Origin: Arenibacter sp. F26102
Lineage (GTDB): Bacteria; Bacteroidota; Bacteroidia; Flavobacteriales; Flavobacteriaceae
Direction: 5' to 3'
NCBI RefSeq assembly: GCF_023015865.1
Contig: NZ_JALKBC010000007.1
Span: 266,155 to 330,154 of the forward strand
Length of the DNA stretch: 64,000 bases
A program made the position numbers and the translations under genes. The notes beneath the pieces were generated by a model. That model saw nothing but the letters and a program-made list of their open reading frames with translations. It was not told where the DNA came from and made no database searches. Positions 27,463 to 36,151 of the stretch are shown here, piece by piece; position 1 is the first letter of the stretch; each line of letters begins with the position of its first letter.

Positions 27463-28962
27463 ATGAAACGTCGTAAATTTTTAGAAACAATACCACCAGT
27501 AGGATTGGGGCTTTTTGTTGTTCCGAATTTAACGCTTTGTTCTTCTCCCGACCAGTGGAAATTAAAAGAGGCAACTAGAGTTCCTTTGAGTGTTGTAGGT
27601 AGTTCTGCTAAAATTACTAGTGATAAAAGGATTGCATTTGGATGGTCTCCACACGTACTTAATCCTGATGACGAAGTGCTGTTGAAATCCAAGCAATTGC
27701 CCCGGGATGCATATGTTTTTTTACGCATGACCGTAGCGTTGGAAATGTGGGACCAGGCCATTTTACAGGTATATGTTCCGGATGAAGGGGAAACCCAGTT
27801 AGGGATTCTTGATATTAGGCATTCTTCGGTTCTGGTTCCTTATGAATTGAAGATTGATAGTAAACATATTCCTTTGATCAATAAATACGGCATAAAAGTA
27901 AAGCTTCTTACCTCCAAGCCTTTTGGTTTTTTTGAGCAATCCTCAACAGAAGGTAGTAATAATGTATTCACCCCGCATTTGCTATTGTCTCCTAGTGAAA
28001 AGGGTACAGTTCCTGATTTTTTAAATTGCTTTATGTCGATTGATTCGGTTCAGGCATTTGGTTGGCGGGAAGGTACCGTACTGGATGGCCTCTGGCAGTT
28101 GTATTCCTTGAAGAAAGAGGAGAGGGCATTGACGGCAATTAAGGATCATTTTGATTTGTTCTTTGAAGGGGAGAATTTAAAGTATGAAAACTCTAGGAAC
28201 GACCCCAGAGATAACAGAATTGATGGAATAGAGTCCACCATTCCGTATGCAACCCTGGCCCGGATTCATCCGGACCACCCCATATTAAAAACGGTCATAG
28301 AGGCCTGGGATAGTTACGCCCAAGAAAATGGTATGGTCACCGATGGGCCTACGGTAACTGCCGAAGGATGTTATACTGTGGCCTACCCAATGGCCGTGAT
28401 AGGCAAAGTATGGAATGATCCTGCTTTAAAAAAGAGAGCGCTCGAACAATTAAAACATCGATTTGTACTTATAGAAAATGGTAATCTAAATCTAAGGTAC
28501 CATAGTGATAAGGGATCATATAGCTATAAGAACTGGGCACGAGGGGCTGCATGGACCTTACTGGGTTTTGCCAGAACACTATCCGAACTAAAAGGAGAAA
28601 TTCAAGATCGGGAGATTATCAATAAATTCAAGGAAGGGGTAGATAATGCCATTTCTATGCAGAAGGCGAATGGATTATGGAATGGGTTTATGGATACGGA
28701 TAATGCGCCCGATACCTCTGGGTCTGCCGGGATTTCCGCCGCTATTTTGATCGGGGTAAAGGAAGGTTTTTTGCCCATATCTTACGGGCAGTATGCTGAA
28801 AAGTGCTGGACGGCATTGCAAAACTATTTGACTCCTGATGGTCTTTTAAAGGAAGTTTCTCAGGACAATAGGGGTGGGCTACAATTACAACAGGGTAATT
28901 ATAGGGTAATTGCCCAAATGGGAATGGGATTGATGGCCCAATTATATGCAAATAGGGAATAG
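27463..28962 (+). CDS. Tat-exported GH88/GH105-like protein
   Basis: 499 residues. The N-terminus MKRRKFLETIPP is a twin-arginine signal followed by a hydrophobic stretch and a possible lipobox (NLTLC). Residues about 30-190 form a beta-rich extra domain. From about residue 200 an alpha/alpha-barrel resembles unsaturated glucuronyl/galacturonyl hydrolases: GTVLDGLWQLYSLK, DGIESTIPYATLA, YTVAYPMAVIGKVW, NWARGAAWTLLGFARTL and DTSGSAGISAAILIGVKEGFL. The second core motif carries WARGAAW where GH105 has WGRGNGW. Either a GH88/105 enzyme with different linkage preference or a related unclassified family; the added N-terminal domain is unusual. Confidence 0.72.
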   Translation: MKRRKFLETIPPVGLGLFVVPNLTLCSSPDQWKLKEATRVPLSVVGSSAKITSDKRIAFGWSPHVLNPDDEVLLKSKQLPRDAYVFLRMTVALEMWDQAILQVYVPDEGETQLGILDIRHSSVLVPYELKIDSKHIPLINKYGIKVKLLTSKPFGFFEQSSTEGSNNVFTPHLLLSPSEKGTVPDFLNCFMSIDSVQAFGWREGTVLDGLWQLYSLKKEERALTAIKDHFDLFFEGENLKYENSRNDPRDNRIDGIESTIPYATLARIHPDHPILKTVIEAWDSYAQENGMVTDGPTVTAEGCYTVAYPMAVIGKVWNDPALKKRALEQLKHRFVLIENGNLNLRYHSDKGSYSYKNWARGAAWTLLGFARTLSELKGEIQDREIINKFKEGVDNAISMQKANGLWNGFMDTDNAPDTSGSAGISAAILIGVKEGFLPISYGQYAEKCWTALQNYLTPDGLLKEVSQDNRGGLQLQQGNYRVIAQMGMGLMAQLYANRE

Positions 28963-28999
28963 CGACAGAATCAAAAAACAATAAAATAAAGAATTTATT

Positions 29000-29869
29000 A
29001 TGCGACTAGCAGTAACAGTCATAATTCTATTATTTACAGGTGTCAGTATTTATTCACAGAATAATACTGATGTAAGCCTGTTTTTCAATAAGGACAGTAC
29101 AAAATACCTGAATGAGGTAAGCTCTGAAACAGGGGATTTGTTCAATTATTTAGGGCATCATGGACCCGCTATAGAAAATGAATGGCTAGGTTTTAGAATG
29201 TATTTTAATAAAACAGGAGCTATTGATATTTACTCTAAAACAAAGGCTGGCCTAGAGTTGAGGAAAGCACGTTGGTACCCTACCACAGATCAGCAAAAAG
29301 ATGGATGGGGGGCGGATTATTACAAAGTGGGCTATACCGTTGGCCTTGGCGGTATTCGATTGTGGGATGGAGAAGAGGTGGTGCCATTAAATCCCATAAG
29401 TAAAAGAACTGGACGCGTGGTGAAGGAGGGAACGATTTCTTATATGGAAATGCTTTCAGAAGGAGTTCCGTATAAAAATACCAAGGTGGATATATTGGTA
29501 AGGGTAACCGTTTTTACAGGTATTCGAAAAGCTAAAGTTGAAGCATTTGCGTTGACTTCCGATGAGGTGCAATTTGTTACAGGGATTAATTATCATGCGG
29601 GTCAAAAAGTAAAAAACGAATCGGATTATATTATAACATGGGGCTTACATCCTGAAGATGTGGCTTTGGAAAAAATAGAACTTGGGGCAGCACTGTTATT
29701 TGATTCTAATGATTTTGATCAAAAAATACAGGAAGAAGATCAATACCTGTTGGTCTCAAAACCCACAAAACAAATCGAGAGTTGGATAATTTCTGCCAAC
29801 ACAAAGGAATCGGATATCAATACTTTTGAGAAGTTTGTAGCGCTAATCGATAAGGAATCCCAGTACTAA
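29000..29869 (+). CDS. DUF4861-family exported protein
   Basis: 289 residues with signal peptide ending near TGVSIYSQ. IENEWLGFRMYFNKTGAIDIYSKTK and GYTVGLGGIRLWDGEEVVPLNP (cut: VGLGGIRLWDGEEV) match the look of DUF4861 proteins, beta-rich proteins that occur next to GH88/GH105 genes in uronate-glycan loci. No catalytic function is established from sequence. Last gene of the contiguous enzyme run; a 237-base gap follows. Could act on, or bind, unsaturated uronyl products. Confidence 0.68.
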   Translation: MRLAVTVIILLFTGVSIYSQNNTDVSLFFNKDSTKYLNEVSSETGDLFNYLGHHGPAIENEWLGFRMYFNKTGAIDIYSKTKAGLELRKARWYPTTDQQKDGWGADYYKVGYTVGLGGIRLWDGEEVVPLNPISKRTGRVVKEGTISYMEMLSEGVPYKNTKVDILVRVTVFTGIRKAKVEAFALTSDEVQFVTGINYHAGQKVKNESDYIITWGLHPEDVALEKIELGAALLFDSNDFDQKIQEEDQYLLVSKPTKQIESWIISANTKESDINTFEKFVALIDKESQY

Positions 29870-30106
29870 TCAAGGACCCTAAATAAAATAAATGATAAAG
29901 GGGGTTTAAAGAGTATTGATTAACCAATTTCTGCCGTTTCCCCATAGATTTTCTATTTCAGATAAATAGGTATCATAGGTAAATCTCAAAAGTTGTATTT
30001 AAATGGCATGGATATTATTCTTTTTATGTCCTATGAGGGAGGTATTGCCTAGAAAGAAAAGTAAAACAGTAATGACCAAAATAAACATTAATACTATAAT
30101 AATTAT

Positions 30107-33082
30107 ATGAAGCATTTATTAGTATCCTTTTTTGCCTTTTGGCTTTTAATGGGTTGTAATTCTGACAAGTCTAAATTAGATAAAGAACGGCCTAGGGAAG
30201 TCTGGGTTTTTAGATCGGTTTTGGATGAAAGACCACGAATGGCTACAGCAGCGCTAAACGACAACCTTTGGGTTGCCTATGATACCCAAACCGCAACCTT
30301 ATATAAGGCTTGGAACGGAGGAGTATTTTTTGATGGAGCAGTTTATACCACAAAGCACGGACCCCAACCTACCAGTTTGGGTTATGCCTATTTTTCACAT
30401 AACGAGGAATGGGTGCTTTGGAAAGATGGTGGTCAGATTACTCCGATAATACAGTACAAAGGCCATAGGTTTAAGGATGGGGAAGTAATTTTTAAAGTTG
30501 AACTAAGAACTCCAGAAGGGGATATTATTTTGGTAGAGGAATCACCTAGATACCAGCGTAAAGGAGATAAAAACGGATTGGTCAGGTATTTTACGGTGGC
30601 CAACCCTACAGATTATCAAGTGGGCTTGAGTACGGTTATTACCTCTCTTGAAGATGAAGGTGATTTTTCCACAGATGGTACGTTTGGAGAAATAATCAAG
30701 GAAATTATCACCTTTGAGGATGGTGAATTTTTTGAAATTGAGGGAACCCTTCTTTTGAACAAAACCAACACAGAACTAAGTATCCTTTTTCATCCAGGTT
30801 TTGATAAACTCCAAAGGAAGGCAATAGCTTCCGGGTCCGATCAGGACACACAGAAAACGGGTATAGCTCTAGTGGCGATGAACGATTGTGTCGCCTGTCA
30901 CAACGAAACGGAAAAAACTGTTGGACCTTCATATATGAGCATTGCGGAAAAATATGGGGATGATACGGGAACGATTGAAAAATTAGTAGGCAAAATAAGA
31001 TCGGGCGGAAGTGGTGTCTGGGGCCAGGCGGTGATGACCCCACATCCGGATCTGGATGATAATGATCTGGAGGACATGGTGAAATATATCCTTGCCTTGG
31101 ATGACAATGGCAATAATGACTCCGAAGGAAACCCCATAAAATATACCCTGGGAGAAAAGTCGAATCCATTGAAATTCGAGTCGGATATGGAGCCAAAAAA
31201 TGGTACCGGCCTTGTGGCCCATCTTTATGTCAAAGATCCCAATGACAAGGATAGGAAATATACCGAAGCCCCTATACAGAATGGGGTGACCAGCAGTGTC
31301 CATGTCCTTTCTGCCCAAGACTTTGGTAGTCATAACTCGGATATAAAAATTGTTTTTCAAGGCCAGATCACCGTAGAAAAGGAAGATAGTTATGTGTTCA
31401 GGTTGATTAGCGATGATGGTTCACAACTTTATATTGATGATAAACTGGTTGTTGATAACGGGGGCGCCCATGCTTTTCAGGCAATAGACGGCGAAACCTA
31501 TCTCAAGGCGGGAAAGCATACGATAAAGATAGATTTTGAACAAGGTGGTGGAGGCGCTGCCGTCTCCTTACAATGGTTCGATAAAAAAAGCAACATGTTT
31601 ACCGTTGTCCCGGAGGAAGTACTTTCCTATTCTTCCAAAGATTTTATAAAATCCGAACCATTGCCACCTCCCCCTCCACAAGAGGTAAATAAGCCAGGGG
31701 ATAAGGCATCCCTGGCTGCTGTCCACCCTTCCTTTTCCTTATACGACATGAGGCCCGATGGTTTTGAGCCAAGGGTAGGGGGGATGGACTTTAAGTCGGA
31801 CAGCACCCTTGTTCTAAGTACCTGGGATGCCGATGGCTCGGTTTATTACATTAAAAATTACTTGGCCAAGGACCGAAATGACATCGAGGTTAAAAGAATA
31901 GCTACAGGCCTGGCCGAACCCTTGGGCGTTAAAGTGGTGGGCAATGAAATATACGTGTTGCAGAAACACGAGCTTACAAGGCTTATGGACCATGATGGTG
32001 ATGAGGTTATAGATGAGTACGAGACAGTTAGTAATGATTGGGGGGTATCCGGCAATTTTCATGAATTCGCATTTGGTCTAGCTTTTAAGGAAGGGTATTT
32101 CTATGCCACATTGGCAACCGCTATTATGCCTGGTGGGGCAAGCGCTGACCCGCAGATCAAGGATAGGGGCAAGGTGGCTAAAATAAATCCAATGGATGGT
32201 ACAGTCGAATTTATAGCGTCGGGCCTTAGGACACCTAACGGAATAGGGTTTAATGAAGATGAAGAGATTTTTGTAGCAGATAACCAAGGGGATTGGCTAC
32301 CTGCTTCTAAGATAGTCCATATAAAAAAGGGGGAATTCTACGGGTCCCGGTCGGTAGATTTTGATGGTACCAAAGATTTGAAGGAGAAACTTCCTGTGGT
32401 TTGGTTGCCTCAGGACGAAATAGGAAATTCTCCCAGTCAGCCTACCTACTTAAACCTAGGCCCCTATAAAAACCAACTGATACATGGTGAAGTTACCCAT
32501 GGAGGAATCAAGAGGGTTGCCTATGAAGAGGTTGAGGGTCAATTACAGGGGAGCGTATTTAGGTTTTCGCAGGGTATCGAGGCTGGTGTAAATAGATTGG
32601 TGTGGGCCCCAGATGGTTCGTTGATTGTGGGAGGCATAGGTGTCTCGGGCAATTGGGGGCATTATGGAAAGCTTAAACATGGACTCCAGCGTTTGGAATA
32701 TAACGGTAGTTCCACATTTGAAATGCTACGGATAAATGCGCTTTCCAATGGCTTTGAAATTGAGTTGACAGAACCATTGGCCAAAAATATCACTTTAAAT
32801 CCCGAGCATTTGGAAGTGGAAACCTGGTATTATTTACCCACCCCAGAATACGGAGGCCCTAAACTGGGGAAAGCCGACATGAAATTGTCACGGATACAAT
32901 TATCCAAAGACCGTAAGAAGGTATTTGTGGGTTTAAATGGATTGAAGGAAAATCATATGGTTTATTTTCACTTGAATCCTGAATTAAAAAGTGACTCTGG
33001 GAAGAGTTTGTGGACTACCGAGGCTTGGTATACCCTGAACAAAATACCCAAAGAGAGGTCGGTAAAAGAAAAGGACTATTAG
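30107..33082 (+). CDS. Cytochrome c / PA14 / beta-propeller lipoprotein
   Basis: 991-residue multidomain lipoprotein (lipobox LLMGC near residue 17). Domain order by eye: a beta-rich N-terminal region to about 240; a cytochrome c domain with heme site CVACH at 261-265 and a likely axial Met in WGQAVMTPHP; a PA14 domain about 367-510 (SYVFRLISDDGSQLYIDDK, YLKAGKHTIKIDFEQGGGG); a proline-rich linker PPPPPP; then a beta-propeller from about 540 resembling membrane-bound or soluble sugar dehydrogenases (TGLAEPLGVKVVGNEIYV, FEAGLRTPNGIGFN-like). A carbohydrate-binding PA14 next to a heme and a dehydrogenase-like propeller suggests oxidation or sensing of a sugar at the cell envelope. The propeller's cofactor and activity are unproven. 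It may be transcribed separately from the enzyme genes, as 237 bases precede it. Confidence 0.82.
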   Translation: MKHLLVSFFAFWLLMGCNSDKSKLDKERPREVWVFRSVLDERPRMATAALNDNLWVAYDTQTATLYKAWNGGVFFDGAVYTTKHGPQPTSLGYAYFSHNEEWVLWKDGGQITPIIQYKGHRFKDGEVIFKVELRTPEGDIILVEESPRYQRKGDKNGLVRYFTVANPTDYQVGLSTVITSLEDEGDFSTDGTFGEIIKEIITFEDGEFFEIEGTLLLNKTNTELSILFHPGFDKLQRKAIASGSDQDTQKTGIALVAMNDCVACHNETEKTVGPSYMSIAEKYGDDTGTIEKLVGKIRSGGSGVWGQAVMTPHPDLDDNDLEDMVKYILALDDNGNNDSEGNPIKYTLGEKSNPLKFESDMEPKNGTGLVAHLYVKDPNDKDRKYTEAPIQNGVTSSVHVLSAQDFGSHNSDIKIVFQGQITVEKEDSYVFRLISDDGSQLYIDDKLVVDNGGAHAFQAIDGETYLKAGKHTIKIDFEQGGGGAAVSLQWFDKKSNMFTVVPEEVLSYSSKDFIKSEPLPPPPPQEVNKPGDKASLAAVHPSFSLYDMRPDGFEPRVGGMDFKSDSTLVLSTWDADGSVYYIKNYLAKDRNDIEVKRIATGLAEPLGVKVVGNEIYVLQKHELTRLMDHDGDEVIDEYETVSNDWGVSGNFHEFAFGLAFKEGYFYATLATAIMPGGASADPQIKDRGKVAKINPMDGTVEFIASGLRTPNGIGFNEDEEIFVADNQGDWLPASKIVHIKKGEFYGSRSVDFDGTKDLKEKLPVVWLPQDEIGNSPSQPTYLNLGPYKNQLIHGEVTHGGIKRVAYEEVEGQLQGSVFRFSQGIEAGVNRLVWAPDGSLIVGGIGVSGNWGHYGKLKHGLQRLEYNGSSTFEMLRINALSNGFEIELTEPLAKNITLNPEHLEVETWYYLPTPEYGGPKLGKADMKLSRIQLSKDRKKVFVGLNGLKENHMVYFHLNPELKSDSGKSLWTTEAWYTLNKIPKERSVKEKDY

Positions 33083-33221
33083 TTATAGGTCTGTTTAATT
33101 ATGCCTTGATTAGGAGAACTTGTTCAAAGCAAGTATCTGTAAAGGGCGGATTGATTTTATAAATAAAAAAAGTTCAAGTAAAAAATTATTAAAATAAGTT
33201 GTTAAGTTAGTTAAGAGAAGA

Positions 33222-33250
33222 GGGGTTCCGGAGTATTGGAACCCTTTTTT
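33222..33250. terminator. Terminator at the end of PUL 1
   Basis: GGGTTCC (33223-33229) pairs with GGAACCC (33238-33244) around an 8-base loop, followed by six T residues; lies between convergent genes. Confidence 0.75.
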
Positions 33251-33300
33251 ATAAACTAAATTGGTTAAGAAATGAAGGCGGCGAAGGAAATTAACTCTTA

Positions 33301-33969
33301 CTAAATCAGCCCCATGCTGGAAGCTATATAAACTAGATGGGTAGTATTGGTGGCATCGAAATAGTCCTTTAATTTACTAATATTGGCCTCAATAGATCTT
33401 ATGCTATTGGGCGAAATGCCGTCTTCTTTGAGTAATATGCTAATTTCATTCTGTTTATAACCTATGGCCAATAATGACAATAATTTTTGGTCATAATCAT
33501 TTAATTCCAAGGTGTTTTTTTGTTGTAGAGCGACTGTCGCTATGGGGCAGGTGTAGGTTTCATTGTTGGCAATGGCTTCAATGCTGTTTTGAAGTTCCTT
33601 GAGTCCGTTCAGTCCCTTGCAAACATAACCATCAATTTTTTGGTCTTCAAATAAAGATTTTATGGTGTTGTGGTCGTCCTCCACAGAAAAAACAACAATC
33701 TTTATTTCTGGGTAAAATTCTTTTATAGCCCTAATAAGTTCTTGGCCGTTTTGAAGTTTTTTTTTATTTCTTGCATCGTTGAAGGACAAATCGGTTATTA
33801 AAAGTCCAAAAGGCATGCCATCCAGGATTGCCCTTTTCAATTTCAAAAGGGCCTCATCACAGTATTGGGAGTGGCCAATATTGGTGTAGCCAAATGATTT
33901 AAGCATTGTGGTAACCCCTAAATTATTGCTGTCTATATCCTCAGATACAAATATTCTATCAAATCGCAT
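33301..33969 (-). CDS. Response regulator with receiver and LuxR/GerE-like output
   Basis: 222 residues. The receiver domain starts at FDRIFVSEDID and has the phosphoacceptor candidate Asp60 in GLLITDLSFND. A switch region shows IKIVVFSVEDD, and a lysine in DGYVCKGLNG corresponds to the conserved receiver Lys. The C-terminal 65 residues (LNDYDQKLLSLLAIGYKQNEIS) form a helix-turn-helix of the LuxR/NarL type, though more diverged than usual. It follows the kinase gene by 8 bases, so the two are co-transcribed and surely partners. Target genes unknown; PUL 1 ends convergently next to it. Confidence 0.85.
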   Translation of the reverse strand: MRFDRIFVSEDIDSNNLGVTTMLKSFGYTNIGHSQYCDEALLKLKRAILDGMPFGLLITDLSFNDARNKKKLQNGQELIRAIKEFYPEIKIVVFSVEDDHNTIKSLFEDQKIDGYVCKGLNGLKELQNSIEAIANNETYTCPIATVALQQKNTLELNDYDQKLLSLLAIGYKQNEISILLKEDGISPNSIRSIEANISKLKDYFDATNTTHLVYIASSMGLI

Positions 33970-33977
33970 ATGAATTT

Positions 33978-35852
33978 TTAAATGGCAAATGTTATTGTAG
34001 CAGTGACACCTTCGTTTGGTTTTGAATCGAAATTAATATTTCCGTTTATACCATTCATGCGGTTTTCCACATTTTTAAGGCCATTTCCTTGATAATTCTC
34101 CGAAGTATTAAATCCTACCCCATTGTCCACATACTTTATAACAACCTGTTTATTGTTCTTGGTGCAGGTTAGGGCGACCATGGAAGCCTGACTATGTTTC
34201 TTCATGTTTACCAGTAATTCTTGCAGTACCCTATATACTTCAATTTTAGCTGCTGCAGATACGTTGTCCCAAAAATCCGAAGCCAGTTCCTTTGTTATTA
34301 ATTTAGTTTTGGGTGAGCTATAGGAATTAAGAAGGGCCAAAAATTCCTTTCCAAAATTTTCACCTGTATTAATGGCCGTATATTCCTTACTGATATCCCT
34401 TATTCTTTTATAAATACTGTTTAAGCCTTCCAGAATTATGACCTTTTCTGAAGTTACTATTTCCCGTGGGTCTCTTTGTACTTGCGTCATAAGGTAAAAA
34501 ATGTCATTGCCAAGTTCATCGTGCAATTTTTTTGAAAGGCGTAGCTCGGTCTTGTAGGCCATCTCCAACTGCTCCTTTTTTTTCTGCTGATTTTTATAAA
34601 AGACCACAAACACAATGACAATAATTGAGATTACTGTGGCGGCCAAAGCCATAATATTCTGTTTTTCTTTAATGGCAACTTGGGCCAGTAGCAAAAGGTT
34701 TCTTTTTTCTAAAGTGTCGTTGTCATATTTCGTAGCAGCATAAATAGAGCGAACGGCCTGTTTTGTTTTTTCAAGCTTGTTCTGCACCTTGGAATAATAG
34801 ATAGCCTCCTCGGAAACATCCTGTCCTAAGGATTTTTTTAGGGGTAATAGTAAATCCAAAGCTTCCAAAATAGCGACGGAATTATTTAGTTTTTTCGAGT
34901 TGGTAAGGGCTTTTTGGGCATAAGTCAATGCCAAAGGTTTATTGGTTTCAAAATAATATTCTGCTAAATGAATGGTACTGGATATTAATCCGGAAACCGT
35001 ATTTAATTCTTGCCGTATTTCTAAGGAGTTTAAGAGGAGGGACTCGCTCTGTGGGTTATTCTTATTTTCCAACCACATAAAATGGGCCATATTACAAATG
35101 GCGCGGGAATATTGAAATTGATTATTCCCTTTGGTACTTTGTGCTATGCTATCCAGTATGTCAAAGCTGGAATTGTATCTGTGCAGTGCCGCCAGGATAT
35201 TAGCTCTTGTGATGGTAATGGCCGACAGATTTTCCGTTGTTATGACTGAGGAGGGATGTGTGTTTAGCAAACTAAAAATTTTGTCGTTCCAGCGGAGGGA
35301 TTCTTTATTGTTTCCCAATTCTTTCTGGCAGACCGAAATTGTTAGGTACAGACCAGTGGTAGATTCTATTTCATTGGAGCCTTCCAGATATTTCAGACCC
35401 TCAGTTGCGGTAATCATACCTCCATTATAATCGCCCAAGCTTTTCTGAATGTTGGCCAAATCCAGCAATCGGTCTCCAGCACCTATACTGTCATGTAACT
35501 TTAAATTCATGGAATAGGATTTATCAAAATAAAAGTAGGCGGAATCCAATTGGTCCAAACTTTTAAAATAATATCCCTGCCTCCAATAGGCATTGATAAT
35601 ATAACTACTATCCGATGCCAATTGGGCTTGCTTGAGTAATTTCTTGGAATAGACAATAGCTTTTTGGTAGTCCTTCTTTTTTGCAAAAACTCCAATTTCT
35701 TTTATGAGTAGTGCTAATGAATCTATTTCCGTTTGTACAGAAAAGGAGGAAAGGTTGGTGGGATGTGCCGGGATACTTTCAGAGGTAATACCTGCTAGAC
35801 AACAATTGTAAATAAGGACAAAAATAAGTGACAGGACAAACTTAAATTTCAT
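33978..35852 (-). CDS. TPR sensor histidine kinase (NarX/LuxR-type)
   Basis: Membrane sensor kinase for the following response regulator. ATG 35852 is favoured because the signal sequence MKFKFVLSLIFVLIYNCCLAG starts there, giving 624 residues. A GGAGG lies almost against that ATG, which is closer than ideal, and an in-frame ATG at 35900 is the alternative. A periplasmic region of TPR-like helices spans about residues 40-370. One membrane segment follows (IMALAATVISIIVIVFVVFY). The HisKA_3-type phosphoacceptor is LSKKLHDELGNDI. The ATPase core shows RVLQELLVNMKKHSQAS (N box), YVDNGVGFN and GNGLKNVENRM. Ligand unknown. Confidence 0.88.
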   Translation of the reverse strand: MKFKFVLSLIFVLIYNCCLAGITSESIPAHPTNLSSFSVQTEIDSLALLIKEIGVFAKKKDYQKAIVYSKKLLKQAQLASDSSYIINAYWRQGYYFKSLDQLDSAYFYFDKSYSMNLKLHDSIGAGDRLLDLANIQKSLGDYNGGMITATEGLKYLEGSNEIESTTGLYLTISVCQKELGNNKESLRWNDKIFSLLNTHPSSVITTENLSAITITRANILAALHRYNSSFDILDSIAQSTKGNNQFQYSRAICNMAHFMWLENKNNPQSESLLLNSLEIRQELNTVSGLISSTIHLAEYYFETNKPLALTYAQKALTNSKKLNNSVAILEALDLLLPLKKSLGQDVSEEAIYYSKVQNKLEKTKQAVRSIYAATKYDNDTLEKRNLLLLAQVAIKEKQNIMALAATVISIIVIVFVVFYKNQQKKKEQLEMAYKTELRLSKKLHDELGNDIFYLMTQVQRDPREIVTSEKVIILEGLNSIYKRIRDISKEYTAINTGENFGKEFLALLNSYSSPKTKLITKELASDFWDNVSAAAKIEVYRVLQELLVNMKKHSQASMVALTCTKNNKQVVIKYVDNGVGFNTSENYQGNGLKNVENRMNGINGNINFDSKPNEGVTATITFAI

Positions 35853-35916
35853 CCCTCCAAAATACAAAAAGGGATTACAATTAAGAACGCTTTTTATCAT
35901 AATTAGAGATTTTCCG

Positions 35917-36026
35917 ACCCACCTATTTGCCTCATCGTCTTAAGATGGCCTTCAACGCAGCAGAAGATGGAAGGGGTATGAATGAGACGCATGTCTGCCA
36001 ACTAAGGCATGCTCACATAGGTGGGT
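35917..36026. ncRNA. Putative branched structured element upstream of the kinase operon
   Basis: A 10-base perfect outer stem, ACCCACCTAT (35917-35926) with ATAGGTGGGT (36017-36026), encloses two further hairpins. Arm one is CTCAT/ATGAG with inner CCTTC/GAAGG. Arm two is GCAT-bulge-GCC/GGC-ATGC. The result is a three-way junction of about 110 bases. It lies 65 bases upstream of the kinase start on the minus strand and downstream of the 614-aa gene. There is no T-run, so it is not a simple terminator. It could be a leader RNA, a small RNA or a mobile fold-back element; I cannot match it to a known class. Confidence 0.35.
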
Positions 36027-36151
36027 GTAAACACTCCAGTTTTATTACAAGTAGCCGGTATTGAACAATAGCTTTTTCGTTTAGTGCTTAACTCTTTTTT
36101 ATGCCTGAAGCTTTTCTTTAGCACTCAAAAACTTTTTGTAGTAAATTAAAT

